Below are positions 6,996 to 14,240 of a stretch of 21,906 nt of DNA, piece after piece. Source of the DNA: a virus. Within the stretch, counting starts at the first letter, position 1. Every line of letters begins with the position of its first letter. The stretch spans positions 1 through 21,906 of the IMG/VR virus record IMGVR_UViG_3300029286_000271; one strand, 5' to 3'. A model generated the notes under the pieces. That model saw only the letters and a list, made by a program, of their open reading frames with translations. It did no database searches and was not told the DNA's origin. The position numbers and the translations under genes were made by a program.

Positions 6996-7567
6996 TATCC
7001 AGTCACCTTCCCGGTGATTCCGGCCATTGCGTTGGCTTCCTGGAGCGTGGACGCCATGCCGGATTCGAGTATCTCGTCCCGGTATGCTTCCCTCTCCTTG
7101 TTCATGTCCGTGGGGGCGCCACCGCCAAACGATCCATTATCATGGATCCCGGAATGTCCGGATTCCCTGAGGATCTCGGCGATCTCTTCCTGCTTGCCCT
7201 TGATCGCTTCAGTCACGGAGACTCCGAATTTTACGGTGTCGATCGAGCCATCTTCTGCGAGCGGGACCTGCTTTATCAGGGTCTCGATGAGGTTCTTACC
7301 GGCGGTCTCGGGCAATTTGGCCTTCACGACTTCTGCCACTACGAACTCGCGGGCTTTGCCCTCTGCGAGCCGGCTCTTGAGCGTCTTGTTCTCGGTTTCA
7401 AGTACCTTCACGCGGTCGGCTGCTTCCTTGAGTTTGTTCTTCTGTTCATCGTTCAGAGCATCGATCTTCAGGGCTTCGCGTTCCTGCTTCCTGATCTCCG
7501 CTATGACTTCGGGGTCGCTTATCATGATCTCCGATAGTCTGATTGAGAGCTGTTTTGAGTCTGCCAT
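6995..7567 (-). CDS. Nested scaffold protein from an internal start in the protease gene
   Basis: Within the protease gene, codon 201 is an ATG at 7567 preceded by AGAGGAAGAAA, a good ribosome site. Translation from here gives 190 residues starting MADSKQLSIRLSEIMISDPE. It holds a long coiled coil (residues 220-275 of the full protein, with KNKLKEAADRVKVLETENKT) and a charged C-terminus. This matches the lambda C/Nu3 arrangement, where a scaffold is made separately from the 3' part of the protease gene. The start is a prediction from the sequence. Confidence 0.55.
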   Translation of the reverse strand: MADSKQLSIRLSEIMISDPEVIAEIRKQEREALKIDALNDEQKNKLKEAADRVKVLETENKTLKSRLAEGKAREFVVAEVVKAKLPETAGKNLIETLIKQVPLAEDGSIDTVKFGVSVTEAIKGKQEEIAEILRESGHSGIHDNGSFGGGAPTDMNKEREAYRDEILESGMASTLQEANAMAGITGKVTG

Positions 7568-8167
7568 TTTCTTCCTCTGGTTGTTCTCCTGCGATTCCTT
7601 CAGGATCTCCGCAATTGGACGCGAGTGCCCTCCGGCTCCCGGGATGGTCACAAAATCAACAGAATTGAACGGGCTCGGGAATAGTTCCTTGATGAGATAT
7701 CCCTTCTTGCCGTCCGGACAAGTCGTCTCTTCGGAACTTCCCTCGACATAATGCGAGACGCCGATCTTTCCGGAGAGCCATTTAAGATCCTCACGTCGAT
7801 CGGGTCGGACATCGGCAAGAGCATAGACTCCTGCACCAGTCGGGTTTTCGGGAGATTTGTCCCATCCATCAGTCTCATAGTGCCCCGCTTCCGCGAGGAC
7901 AGCTGCAAGGGTGTTCACCGAGCGGGCGGGCTGGTCCTCTTCCTGCTGGCGGGTCGGGTGGTCGAAATGCATCAGCATGTTCTTCGAGTATACACCCACT
8001 TCACATGCCTTTTTGAGTTTCTCCTCGGTGTAATAACCACTCGACCCGCGCCCAGGCTGGATAATATGGAGCTCAATCGTCCCGGGTTTCGATGCAGAGC
8101 CCGCTGCTTCGCGGAACCGCATTACATCGCCGGCTATAAGCGTCGGTCGGTCAGGGATGGTAATCAC
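6995..8167 (-). CDS. Prohead protease-scaffold fusion protein
   Basis: This 390-residue protein uses GTG 8167 directly after CGGGG; an in-frame ATG at codon 16 is an alternative. Residues 1-180 are the protease: a beta start (TIELHIIQPGRGSSGYYTEE), then MHFDHP (His67/His70), KIGVSHYVEGSS with Ser138 as the likely nucleophile, and PFNSVDFVTIPGAGG. The His-Ser pattern is of the U35/S78 prohead protease type. Residues about 200-390 are a scaffold: coiled coil, charged helices and a Gly-rich linker (SFGGGAPTDM). Proteases of this kind cleave scaffold and capsid N-arms during head maturation. The gene is first after a 130-bp gap with a promoter. Confidence 0.82.
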   Translation of the reverse strand: MITIPDRPTLIAGDVMRFREAAGSASKPGTIELHIIQPGRGSSGYYTEEKLKKACEVGVYSKNMLMHFDHPTRQQEEDQPARSVNTLAAVLAEAGHYETDGWDKSPENPTGAGVYALADVRPDRREDLKWLSGKIGVSHYVEGSSEETTCPDGKKGYLIKELFPSPFNSVDFVTIPGAGGHSRPIAEILKESQENNQRKKMADSKQLSIRLSEIMISDPEVIAEIRKQEREALKIDALNDEQKNKLKEAADRVKVLETENKTLKSRLAEGKAREFVVAEVVKAKLPETAGKNLIETLIKQVPLAEDGSIDTVKFGVSVTEAIKGKQEEIAEILRESGHSGIHDNGSFGGGAPTDMNKEREAYRDEILESGMASTLQEANAMAGITGKVTG

Positions 8168-8227
8168 CCCCGAAAATAGTACAAACTGGCTTTCTGGCTG
8201 CCATTGGTATTATTGGCGTCCAAAGGG

Positions 8228-8240
8228 TTTATAAATAAAA
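8228..8240 (-). promoter_or_regulatory. Archaeal TATA box for the protease-capsid operon
   Basis: The minus strand reads TTTTATTTATAAA, a good archaeal TATA element, about 65 bases before the protease start. Archaeal initiation about 25 bases downstream would place the transcript start near 8207 and leave a leader of about 40 bases with the ribosome site at its end. The purine/C-rich stretch just upstream (GCGCACAC) covers the usual BRE position, but it is not a strong BRE match. Confidence 0.6.
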
Positions 8241-8243
8241 GTG

Positions 8244-8276
8244 TGCGCTATAGCACAGACGAGCGCTGCGCTATAG
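8244..8276. repeat. Paired TGCGCTATAG repeats upstream of the TATA box
   Basis: The plus strand has TGCGCTATAG at 8244-8253 and again at 8267-8276, start to start 23 bp, about two helical turns. Each holds the palindromic core CTATAG, and the first is extended to GCTATAGC. They sit directly upstream of the TATA element on the minus strand, where an activator or repressor could act. No other copies were seen in the window. Confidence 0.55.
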
Positions 8277-8288
8277 TGTCGACGGAAG

Positions 8289-8301
8289 AAAAAGGGGATT
8301 A
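8289..8301 (-). terminator. Stop codon plus U5 tract, shared with capsid gene end
   Basis: The minus strand reads TAATCCCCTTTTT, beginning with the MuF stop codon. The same 13 bases occur at the capsid gene end (4754-4766). An oligo-T tract is the main archaeal terminator signal, so this may end part of the portal transcript ahead of the capsid promoter. Confidence 0.4.
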
Positions 8302-9141
8302 ATTTGCCGGCGCCTGCTCATAAATCTCATAACAACGGCACCCACCGGAACCACCGCGGCCCGGGAACCGCGGTGGTTGCATATGCCCACTTCGGTGGTA
8401 TTGATTTATTGGAATTGGCCCCTCATCCTCGTTTTCCTGACATCCTTCACTGACTTGATCATCGTGACTGGTCATCCATGTTTTAACCATCCGGATTCCA
8501 TCATCTTCCAATGATTGTGCGAAGAGCATATTACCTTGCTCATATGCGGATCCCGTTTCATAAATGGCAATGGATTTTGCCCGTTCCCGGCTGAACTCAT
8601 CGAATTTATCAGAGATTTCTTTTGCCGTCTGGGTGTAAGACCAACCCTCATCAATCGCCTGCCGAATGATCGTTTTAATTTGGTTGGATGTGGTTGTATT
8701 GATACCTTTTATGTAATCCACGCTGCCGCCGTTCTTTAAAAACCATTCGACCGCCCTGGGATTGGCTAAATTGAACGTGGTTTTATCGGTGGGCAATATC
8801 TTTTTGAACTGTAAAGCACCCTTAATCAATCCATCCGCTTCGGTATTGACTATGGTTTTCTGGAGTTCATCGAAGGTATCCCGGCCTACTTCCTGCCAGA
8901 GCCGGTCCCAGTCATGAGTTGTCAGGAATTCGTTGGGGCGGACTTCTTCCCTTAATGCCCGGTATGATTCCGTGAACAGGAACTGGTATTTCCTGAATTC
9001 CTCAAGTGTACGGGTTTTCTGGTTGCGGAAAAAGGCGGCGAATCTGGGTTTGTGCTGCGTGGCGATCCTATCGATTTCCAACCGTTTCTGTAAGCCGATG
9101 GCAGCACGGTTGAGGCGGACGGCAGCTTCCTGGGTGATCAT
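8299..9141 (-). CDS. Mu gpF-like head morphogenesis protein
   Basis: This 280-residue protein starts MITQEAAVRLNRAAIGLQKR at ATG 9141, five bases after the portal stop. The N-terminal half is helical. The C-terminal half carries the MuF-like pattern: SNQIKTIIRQAIDEGWSYTQ, RERAKSIAIYETGSAYEQGN, KTWMTSHDDQVSEGCQENED and the closing PPRFPGRGGSGGCRCYEIYE. The H-D-x-x-x-x-x-C and final CRC/GGCRC features are characteristic. These proteins are minor head components needed for head assembly and are often encoded directly after the portal. No toxin or enzymatic fusion is attached at the C-terminus. Confidence 0.88.
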   Translation of the reverse strand: MITQEAAVRLNRAAIGLQKRLEIDRIATQHKPRFAAFFRNQKTRTLEEFRKYQFLFTESYRALREEVRPNEFLTTHDWDRLWQEVGRDTFDELQKTIVNTEADGLIKGALQFKKILPTDKTTFNLANPRAVEWFLKNGGSVDYIKGINTTTSNQIKTIIRQAIDEGWSYTQTAKEISDKFDEFSRERAKSIAIYETGSAYEQGNMLFAQSLEDDGIRMVKTWMTSHDDQVSEGCQENEDEGPIPINQYHRSGHMQPPRFPGRGGSGGCRCYEIYEQAPAN

Positions 9142-9145
9142 CGGA

Positions 9146-10795
9146 TCATCCCGTTGGTTGTTTGTTTATTGGCGGGATGGGGGGTTTTGGAGGAGTTTGC
9201 TCCGGGGGACTGGTCTTATCAGGAGATATGTTTGTAGGTGGTGCGGCGGGTTGCGTGAGTTGCTGCGTGGCTTTCGTGAGATTGTCCAGGGTCGCTGCCA
9301 TTGTGGAATCCGCATTGATCTGATCCATGATGCCCACGACCATTTCATCGATTGTCACATCATCCGGGGTCTTGATATCCAGTGACTCATAAATGGCTCG
9401 GATAACGTCCTTAGGTCGAATAACTCCCGCGAGTTTGCCGGACTGTCCGAGCGTTGCTGTGCTTACAAGACTTTGTAGGTATGTGAGTGCATCCTGCGAG
9501 CGGAGCGGGGGGAACGAAATGGTAAACTCTTCATTGCCGAGGATCTTACCGAATATCGCCCGGAACGTTTCCGCCCATGCGGTCTGGCGTTCTTCGATAA
9601 GTGGCAGGAAGTTGGTGGTGAGCTCCTGTGCTGATGCCCGGTTACCGGTCTGGGGGTTGCCCGTAAGGAGGTTTTCCGGGACTCCGGTTGAAGTAGTGAA
9701 TTGCATGAGAAGTTGCCGAGCGTCACTGAGACCAACGATCTTATTACTGCCCGCGTCGATGACCTTGAAATCGTTGCCTTCTGTGGCTACCAGCCCATTG
9801 CCCATTTGCTGCGCATGGTGCCCGTGCTGTTCATGGTGCCCGTGCTGTTCATGATCGAACTGTGTTTGCAAGGCTGTTACCTGCGCTTCCCCGCCCGTCG
9901 TGGTGAGCATTGTGGAGTATTTACGGATCATCTGTACGATCGTGACGAAGTCGAGCAGGAACTGTTCATACGCACGATTCCATCGCAGCGCTGAGGTATA
10001 AGGAGATAACGCCCATTTCTGTTTCAGTTCCCGGCCCTCGCTCATCTGGTAGACCAGGATATCCGGATCGGTATCGTAGTATGTGCCGTTGATATTGACA
10101 CCCCCTGCAAACTTGGTATTGAAGAGGGAGGGGTATGCTTTCTTGTGCTGCTGCCCACCAGCATCAGTCCAAGAGCGCACGTAGAACATGGGGGTATCTC
10201 CATCCTGCGGATCCATGAGCACGTCCTCGATCTCATATGAGGACCACGCCCTGATATATACCGGGTTCAACTTCCACCAGATAGCGATATAGAGATTGCC
10301 GCCTTTTTGTAATTCTTTATCCGCTTCCCCGATGGCTTGGGAGCCAAACAGTGCATTACGGTTACGAGGATCTCCCATGATCTCCTTGATGATGGTCTTG
10401 TTAGCCTCAATCTCGCTCTCGATGCTGAACAACAGGCCGAATGTGTACCTGGTCTTGATGTCGATCGAGGCTTTAATCAATGGACTGAACTGGTATGCGT
10501 AGCCTATAAGGTCCCGGTACAGGTCCACCCAGCTTTTTTCTATGGTGCGGTGCAGTTGGTATCCGCTCATTATCTGCCATTTCTGGTCAAGGATGAGACG
10601 ATCGTTCCAGCTGATGTCCGCGTATCCTTCCACAAGCATACCGCCTTCTTTGAGGGTTTCGACTTCCCGGGCGAGCTTGCGGTGCTCGGAATAGAGATCG
10701 GTGTATTTCTGTCCGAGGGAATTGAGCTGCGTGCGTGCTTCGGAGAGTTGTCCCCCGGAGATACGATCGGCGATCTGTTCGGCGATGGGGGGCAT
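9146..10795 (-). CDS. Portal protein
   Basis: The 549-residue protein starts MPPIAEQIADRISGGQLSEA at ATG 10795 in a TGATG overlap with the upstream stop; an in-frame ATG 54 bases earlier lies inside that gene. An N-terminal coiled coil (residues 18-48) is followed by the portal body: SPLIKASIDIKTRYTFGLLF, RSWTDAGG, KQKWALSPYTSALRWNRAYE, VTIVQMIRKYSTMLTTTGG. The conserved part STGVPENLLTGNPQTGNRAS comes next, then ELTTNFLPLIEERQTAW and a Pro-rich tail. It forms the dodecameric DNA gate at the head vertex. A His-rich insertion (HEQHGHHEQHGHH) lies before the conserved GVPENL part. Order terminase-portal-MuF-protease supports the call. Confidence 0.9.
   Translation of the reverse strand: MPPIAEQIADRISGGQLSEARTQLNSLGQKYTDLYSEHRKLAREVETLKEGGMLVEGYADISWNDRLILDQKWQIMSGYQLHRTIEKSWVDLYRDLIGYAYQFSPLIKASIDIKTRYTFGLLFSIESEIEANKTIIKEIMGDPRNRNALFGSQAIGEADKELQKGGNLYIAIWWKLNPVYIRAWSSYEIEDVLMDPQDGDTPMFYVRSWTDAGGQQHKKAYPSLFNTKFAGGVNINGTYYDTDPDILVYQMSEGRELKQKWALSPYTSALRWNRAYEQFLLDFVTIVQMIRKYSTMLTTTGGEAQVTALQTQFDHEQHGHHEQHGHHAQQMGNGLVATEGNDFKVIDAGSNKIVGLSDARQLLMQFTTSTGVPENLLTGNPQTGNRASAQELTTNFLPLIEERQTAWAETFRAIFGKILGNEEFTISFPPLRSQDALTYLQSLVSTATLGQSGKLAGVIRPKDVIRAIYESLDIKTPDDVTIDEMVVGIMDQINADSTMAATLDNLTKATQQLTQPAAPPTNISPDKTSPPEQTPPKPPIPPINKQPTG
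9815..9850 (-). repeat. 18-bp tandem duplication coding EQHGHH repeats in portal
   Basis: Two perfect adjacent 18-bp copies (9815-9832 and 9833-9850) encode the repeated hexapeptide EQHGHH in the portal, giving six His in 13 residues. The copies are identical at DNA level, so the duplication is recent or under slippage. Confidence 0.85.
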
Positions 10796-11070
10796 CAGGA
10801 CACCTTTGCACTCACCAGAATTTCGCGGAGGTGGACGGTGGGTTGCCATGCGACAAGCTTCTCGTATGAGATCTTGTCTACAATCAGGTGTACCTTGTCT
10901 TTTTCAGGGGCCTCAACTACTTCTTTTATGATCATCAGTCTCCGTATCTTATCTTCTGCGGTATCCCCGGGTAATTTGTCGATTGCCGCCCGGAGTTCCC
11001 GGGACATCTGGATGGTGGTCATCGGCGATTCCTTTTTTTCTTCTGTCTTTTTCGGTTGTGCTTTTGCCAT
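10795..11070 (-). CDS. Small protein with ribbon-helix-helix-like segment
   Basis: This 91-residue protein starts MAKAQPKKTEEKKESPMTTI at ATG 11070 behind GAAGGT. After a Lys-rich tail of about 15 residues, TTIQMSRELRAAIDKLPGDT followed by AEDKIRRLM resembles the strand-helix-helix pattern of RHH/MetJ-Arc DNA-binding proteins. The C-terminus (KVHLIVDKISYEKLVAW) is alpha-beta. It ends in an overlap with the portal start. It could be a head-gene regulator or a packaging accessory protein. A 63-base gap separates it from the terminase gene. Confidence 0.55.
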   Translation of the reverse strand: MAKAQPKKTEEKKESPMTTIQMSRELRAAIDKLPGDTAEDKIRRLMIIKEVVEAPEKDKVHLIVDKISYEKLVAWQPTVHLREILVSAKVS

Positions 11071-11133
11071 TTTCAAATACCTTCAAATTGTGCTCAGTTT
11101 GCCATTTTGTCCGAGAGATTTCGCCCGGATTAT

Positions 11134-12570
11134 TCACACGGGGAGATCCTCCTGAATCTGGTACACTCTCTTCCCTTTGAGGGGTTTCTTCGCAAATGTC
11201 AACATGAGGGTATCCGCCCGGTCGGGGCTGGAGATGCCCCGTTTTTTCATGTCCTCTTTGCTCTCGATGATAATCTGCCCCCGGCTGTTGATCTTATACC
11301 TGATGTTCGAAAGCTGGGAAATCAACATCGCATCGTTCTCGATGTCGATATCGCCGGTCTCAAACCGGGTCCGAAGGCCCCAGTACCATTCAGCACGGGC
11401 ATTGGCGAACCGTTCGGGATCACTGGCAGCCGCACCACTCTGCATCTCTTCAGCTGGGAAACCCTGCTCTTCAACCCGGTCATAGGTGCCGGCACCTAGT
11501 CCGACTGCATCGATCTTTGCCGATGATGCCCCGGTTTCCCGAAGTGCCCGGATAACTTCCCCCGCTACTTCCATCGTGCTTGACGTTGGCATGATCTTGA
11601 TGATCCGGGCGACAGGACCCTGGCGTAACATGATCACAGTCTCGTCAGACCCATACCTGGCAACATCGACACCGAGTTCCAAGGGGCGGATACGAGAGAG
11701 TTGGCGATCGACTGCTGCCTCCACTAAGTGCAGGGGAATCAGCGTATCGTTCCCGGCTTCAGGGAACCGTGCAAGAACCTTTGCCTGCCAGAGTGGCGAG
11801 GACACGGTCCATTCATGCAGCCGCTCGTGGACCCATCGCGGGGTGACAAGGAACGGGGCAGGGAGATCTCCGGTGACTTTATTCTCCCATGTGTTTTGGA
11901 GAATGTCCTGTTCACTAATGCCAAATTCCGTGAAGTTCGGCGTTTCAAAAGCAGAGATTGAGATTTTATTTGTATCCGGGCTCTTGAATGCCTTGGCAAA
12001 CCGCCCGGTCGGGTTAGTCGGGTTGCCGATCATCAGTAGGCGGGCTTGTTCAGATGTCAGGACCCCATCAATTCCCTCGAAAATTCCATCTGATACTCCA
12101 CTGGATTCGTCAGCCACTACAAGCAGGTAGATCTCGTGGAATCCCTGGAACCGGTCTGGATCGTAGTCCGGGGCAGTGAATCCCCATGCGAACCAGTCTT
12201 CACTTAATTTAAGTTCCTGGGTGAGGATGGTCCCACCAAGAGGGTACTTTGCTCTCTTGAAGCTCTTGCGGATCTCTTTCCAGAGGATTCCCCGGACCTG
12301 CCTATCGGTGGGTGCTGTAGTCAGGACGATGGAGGGTTTGTGAGTGTAGAGGAACCAGAGAGAGACGTCCGCTGCGGTGAATGATTTCCCGGCAGCATGG
12401 CAACTCTTGACGGCAGTGGTGCGGTTGTCCCGGACTGATTCGATGATCTCGACCTGTTTCTGCCATGGCTCGTGACCGAGCACTTCGCGGATCCACCAGA
12501 TGGGATGGGTGAGTGCGCGATCTGCCAGCATGGAGGCTATATCCGGAGCGATTATTTCTTTTGCGAGCAT
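11134..12570 (-). CDS. Terminase large subunit (packaging ATPase-nuclease)
   Basis: This 478-residue protein overlaps the small subunit gene by 19 bases and starts MLAKEIIAPD. The ATPase domain has Trp25-Trp26 and QKQ near the adenine site, a variant Walker A CHAAGKS (57-63), TTAPTDRQVR (84-93), and Walker B LLVVADE with Asp154-Glu155. A motif III-like GNPTNPTGRF is at 182-191. The nuclease domain has GVDVARYGSDET with Asp302, KIDAVGLGAG with Asp354, and SPDRADTLML with Asp450/Asp453. It translocates DNA into the prohead and cuts the concatemer. Length is normal and all key residues are present. Nearby genes fit. Confidence 0.95.
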   Translation of the reverse strand: MLAKEIIAPDIASMLADRALTHPIWWIREVLGHEPWQKQVEIIESVRDNRTTAVKSCHAAGKSFTAADVSLWFLYTHKPSIVLTTAPTDRQVRGILWKEIRKSFKRAKYPLGGTILTQELKLSEDWFAWGFTAPDYDPDRFQGFHEIYLLVVADESSGVSDGIFEGIDGVLTSEQARLLMIGNPTNPTGRFAKAFKSPDTNKISISAFETPNFTEFGISEQDILQNTWENKVTGDLPAPFLVTPRWVHERLHEWTVSSPLWQAKVLARFPEAGNDTLIPLHLVEAAVDRQLSRIRPLELGVDVARYGSDETVIMLRQGPVARIIKIMPTSSTMEVAGEVIRALRETGASSAKIDAVGLGAGTYDRVEEQGFPAEEMQSGAAASDPERFANARAEWYWGLRTRFETGDIDIENDAMLISQLSNIRYKINSRGQIIIESKEDMKKRGISSPDRADTLMLTFAKKPLKGKRVYQIQEDLPV

Positions 12571-12974
12571 GCCGACATCAAGTCTGTCCAGGTAATCGTT
12601 CCGCTATGTTCGACCTTATCTTTCAGTTCCCCGGTTGCTTTACCATGGAGCTCGACGGCCCCCCTCATCTCTCTGAGGGCAGAGCAGGCAGCCCGCACAT
12701 CCTTGGCCTTTTTGGCGGTGTTGTAAAGGGACCCCGCCTTGCCTTTCAGGTCGGCAACCATATCGAGGAATGATTGTGCTTCTTTCTCTTCTTTGGCAGC
12801 TTTGGAGGCCGCAACCTTCTTGGCAATATGCTCGGATTCCTTGTGCCGTTTAATTGAGCCGATTGGTACGTTATATCGATCCGAAATGGTACGGTATGAG
12901 TCGTTTCCACTGGAGAGCGCCAGATCGATCTTATTCCGGTCCTTATGATTGCAGACTTTGCACTTCCGGGCCAT
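12552..12974 (-). CDS. Terminase small subunit (zinc knuckle plus HTH)
   Basis: This 140-residue protein starts MARKCKVCNHKDRNKIDLAL directly after the stop of the coiled-coil gene. The N-terminus has CxxCxH, and residues 22-48 form a helix-turn-helix (DSYRTISDRYNVPIGSIKRH). This is a common layout in small terminases of archaeal and bacterial tailed viruses. The rest is a long helical, Lys/Ala-rich oligomerisation part ending TITWTDLMSACSQKK. It recognises viral DNA for packaging. The 19-base overlap with the large subunit gene supports a joint function. Confidence 0.82.
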   Translation of the reverse strand: MARKCKVCNHKDRNKIDLALSSGNDSYRTISDRYNVPIGSIKRHKESEHIAKKVAASKAAKEEKEAQSFLDMVADLKGKAGSLYNTAKKAKDVRAACSALREMRGAVELHGKATGELKDKVEHSGTITWTDLMSACSQKK

Positions 12975-13139
12975 TCAGATCGTGTCCCGCTCCAGCTGCT
13001 CGATCTCGTGCTCGATGATGCGGACGTTCTCTTGCTTTTCCGCGATGATTGCCATGAGGTTGTCCCGGCTCTCTTTAAGTTTCCGGAGCCGGCGGGTACC
13101 TTTGGCATCTGCCAGAGTTGGTCCGGGTGTGAGTGCCAT
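12975..13139 (-). CDS. Small coiled-coil protein upstream of terminase
   Basis: I choose ATG 13139, which follows GGTGGTG, giving 54 residues (MALTPGPTLADAKGTRRLRK ... IEHEIEQLERDTI). An in-frame ATG at 13208 would add 23 residues but has no ribosome site; leaderless use there cannot be excluded. Residues 18-52 are a continuous charged helix with a heptad-like pattern (NLMAIIAEKQENVRIIEHEI). The gene abuts the small terminase gene. Function is unknown; a packaging or scaffold accessory is possible. Confidence 0.6.
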   Translation of the reverse strand: MALTPGPTLADAKGTRRLRKLKESRDNLMAIIAEKQENVRIIEHEIEQLERDTI

Positions 13140-13388
13140 AACACCACCAACCGGGTGCTGTGAGCCGGCACGGTGGTTCCCTGTCTTAGGAGCGATATTC
13201 TGGGTCATTTATCTACAAGGAATAAGAGGTCGAAATCATAATGGAACCGTTCTACCAGGGTATTTGCATTGATTCACTTTTGGATACCGTGCTATTGTGC
13301 TCCTTCATCTGACAAGGTGAGACCCCCGCCGGGTAGTGGTCCCGGATAGTGCATCCCTAAAAAGGGCAGGGGGTGGTTGTTCATCTTT
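13140..13388. other. Gap of about 250 bp before the terminase genes
   Basis: This stretch follows the PKD-like protein gene. It holds two short stem-loops: CCGGG/CCCGG with a 7-base loop (13329-13345) and CCCT/AGGG around A4 (13355-13366). The second gives a short T5 tract on the minus strand. A 30-codon frame (13292-13384) is present, without a ribosome site. I see no convincing TATA box. It may hold the terminator of the membrane protein gene and the leader of the packaging genes. Confidence 0.5.
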
Positions 13389-14126
13389 CTATGCCGGTAT
13401 GAGTGAAACACACTCCACCGTACAGGCACGTCCATCTGTGTTGAATGATTTTTTCGCGCCATCGAACGAATCAACGACTGTGAATTCCGGGAAGAATGCG
13501 TGGGCGTCATAGTGACTGGTGCCAGCCACATACGAATATGTGTGCGTGACCTGCGCGTATCCCTTGGCAATCGGAACTTCTTGAATCGGAGATCCATCCA
13601 TCCAGTCAATATTAACCTGTTTGCACCGGTGCACTCCTTGGTCCCCCGCGCCGGTATCGAGATTGAATACGGCGATAGTCCCCGACTGGATTCTTTGATT
13701 TGTCGGAGTAACGGAGAAATCGGGTTGCCATCCCGAAGACGCGCCGGGTACTACTGTCGGCGCGGAAACGGTCACGGGAGCTGGTATGGACGTTGGCGGA
13801 GTCGGTGTGGTTGCAACAGCCGTTGTCCCTTTCATTACGGTATTAAGCACGACAAGCAATGCCGAGATAATCACCGTTACGCTCGGAGCGCCTCCGGGCA
13901 TCATCGTTTCAATCTGCGTAAATATCTGGTCGAGTCCCGGAAGTGCTCCCGCTGCCAGATACAGGACAACCGAAGCGAGTGCGCCTATCCCCATTGTTGG
14001 AAGGAACTTTTCCCACGAAAACGGTTCTCCTGCTGTCATCTTCCGGTAGACAAACATGCCACCGGCAAACAAACCGAACGCGATAACGATGGTCGGCATG
14101 ATTATAGTTTGAATATCAAAAGTCAT
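13389..14126 (-). CDS. Three-segment membrane protein with PKD-like domain
   Basis: The start is ATG 14126, nine bases after GGCAGGTG; a GTG at 14138 is too close to that site. The 245-residue protein has three hydrophobic segments (TIIMPTIVIAFGLFAGGMFV, about 7-27; GIGALASVVLYLAAGAL, about 46-62; VTVIISALLVVLNTVM, about 82-97). A Pro/Thr linker (TTPTPPTSIPAPVTV) follows, and then a beta domain. The latter has WMDGSP and THTYSYVAG, the pattern of PKD domains (WDFGDG, HTYxxxG), plus Cys pairs (HRCK, ACTVEC) that may form disulfides outside the cell. It sits alone between replication and packaging genes. Possible roles are cell-surface exclusion, holin-like pore or virion receptor part. Function is not known. 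Confidence 0.7.
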   Translation of the reverse strand: MTFDIQTIIMPTIVIAFGLFAGGMFVYRKMTAGEPFSWEKFLPTMGIGALASVVLYLAAGALPGLDQIFTQIETMMPGGAPSVTVIISALLVVLNTVMKGTTAVATTPTPPTSIPAPVTVSAPTVVPGASSGWQPDFSVTPTNQRIQSGTIAVFNLDTGAGDQGVHRCKQVNIDWMDGSPIQEVPIAKGYAQVTHTYSYVAGTSHYDAHAFFPEFTVVDSFDGAKKSFNTDGRACTVECVSLIPA

Positions 14127-14240
14127 TTTGGTGTACACCTGCCCGTCTGTGCGAGCAATACAAAGAATAGCGAAGAGACTACCTTATGCTTTTAGATAGT
14201 GGTAGAAAGGGGAGATAGTGCAGATAGTTGAGATAGTAGA
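14127..14240. promoter_or_regulatory. Early/late boundary region, candidate late promoter
   Basis: This 114-bp gap separates the last early gene from the PKD-like protein gene. It has a repeat cluster at its upstream end and an AT-rich piece (TCTAAAAGCATAAG on the minus strand) that could be a weak TATA element about 60 bases before the start codon. No good consensus TATA box is visible. The gap, the repeats and the change of gene class suggest a regulated promoter. Confidence 0.45.
14194..14237 (-). repeat. ACTATCT direct repeats, four exact copies
   Basis: The minus strand has exact ACTATCT at 14231-14237, 14222-14228, 14213-14219 and 14194-14200. The first three are spaced at exactly 9 bp, and the last is 19 bp further, with a degenerate unit (CCTTTCT) at the expected intermediate place. 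Short phased direct repeats in a gap between gene blocks suggest an operator for cooperative protein binding. Confidence 0.75.

Larger units (their letters stand above)
8168..8298. other. Non-coding gap between MuF-like and protease genes
   Basis: This 131-bp stretch is the only clear non-coding gap inside the late gene block before the tail genes. It contains, in minus-strand order, an oligo-T tract after the MuF stop, a pair of TGCGCTATAG repeats, a TATA element and a short leader to the protease gene. No open frame with a ribosome site is present. Confidence 0.7.

Noticed and set aside
10949-11137. 62-codon minus frame overlapping the RHH-like gene
   Set aside because: Different phase from a frame with a ribosome site and proper coupling to portal; no recognisable content.
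13292-13384. 30-codon frame (MNNHPLPFLG...) after the PKD-like gene
   Set aside because: No ribosome site, Pro/Gly-rich low-complexity content, and it contains the stem-loop sequences; kept as non-coding.
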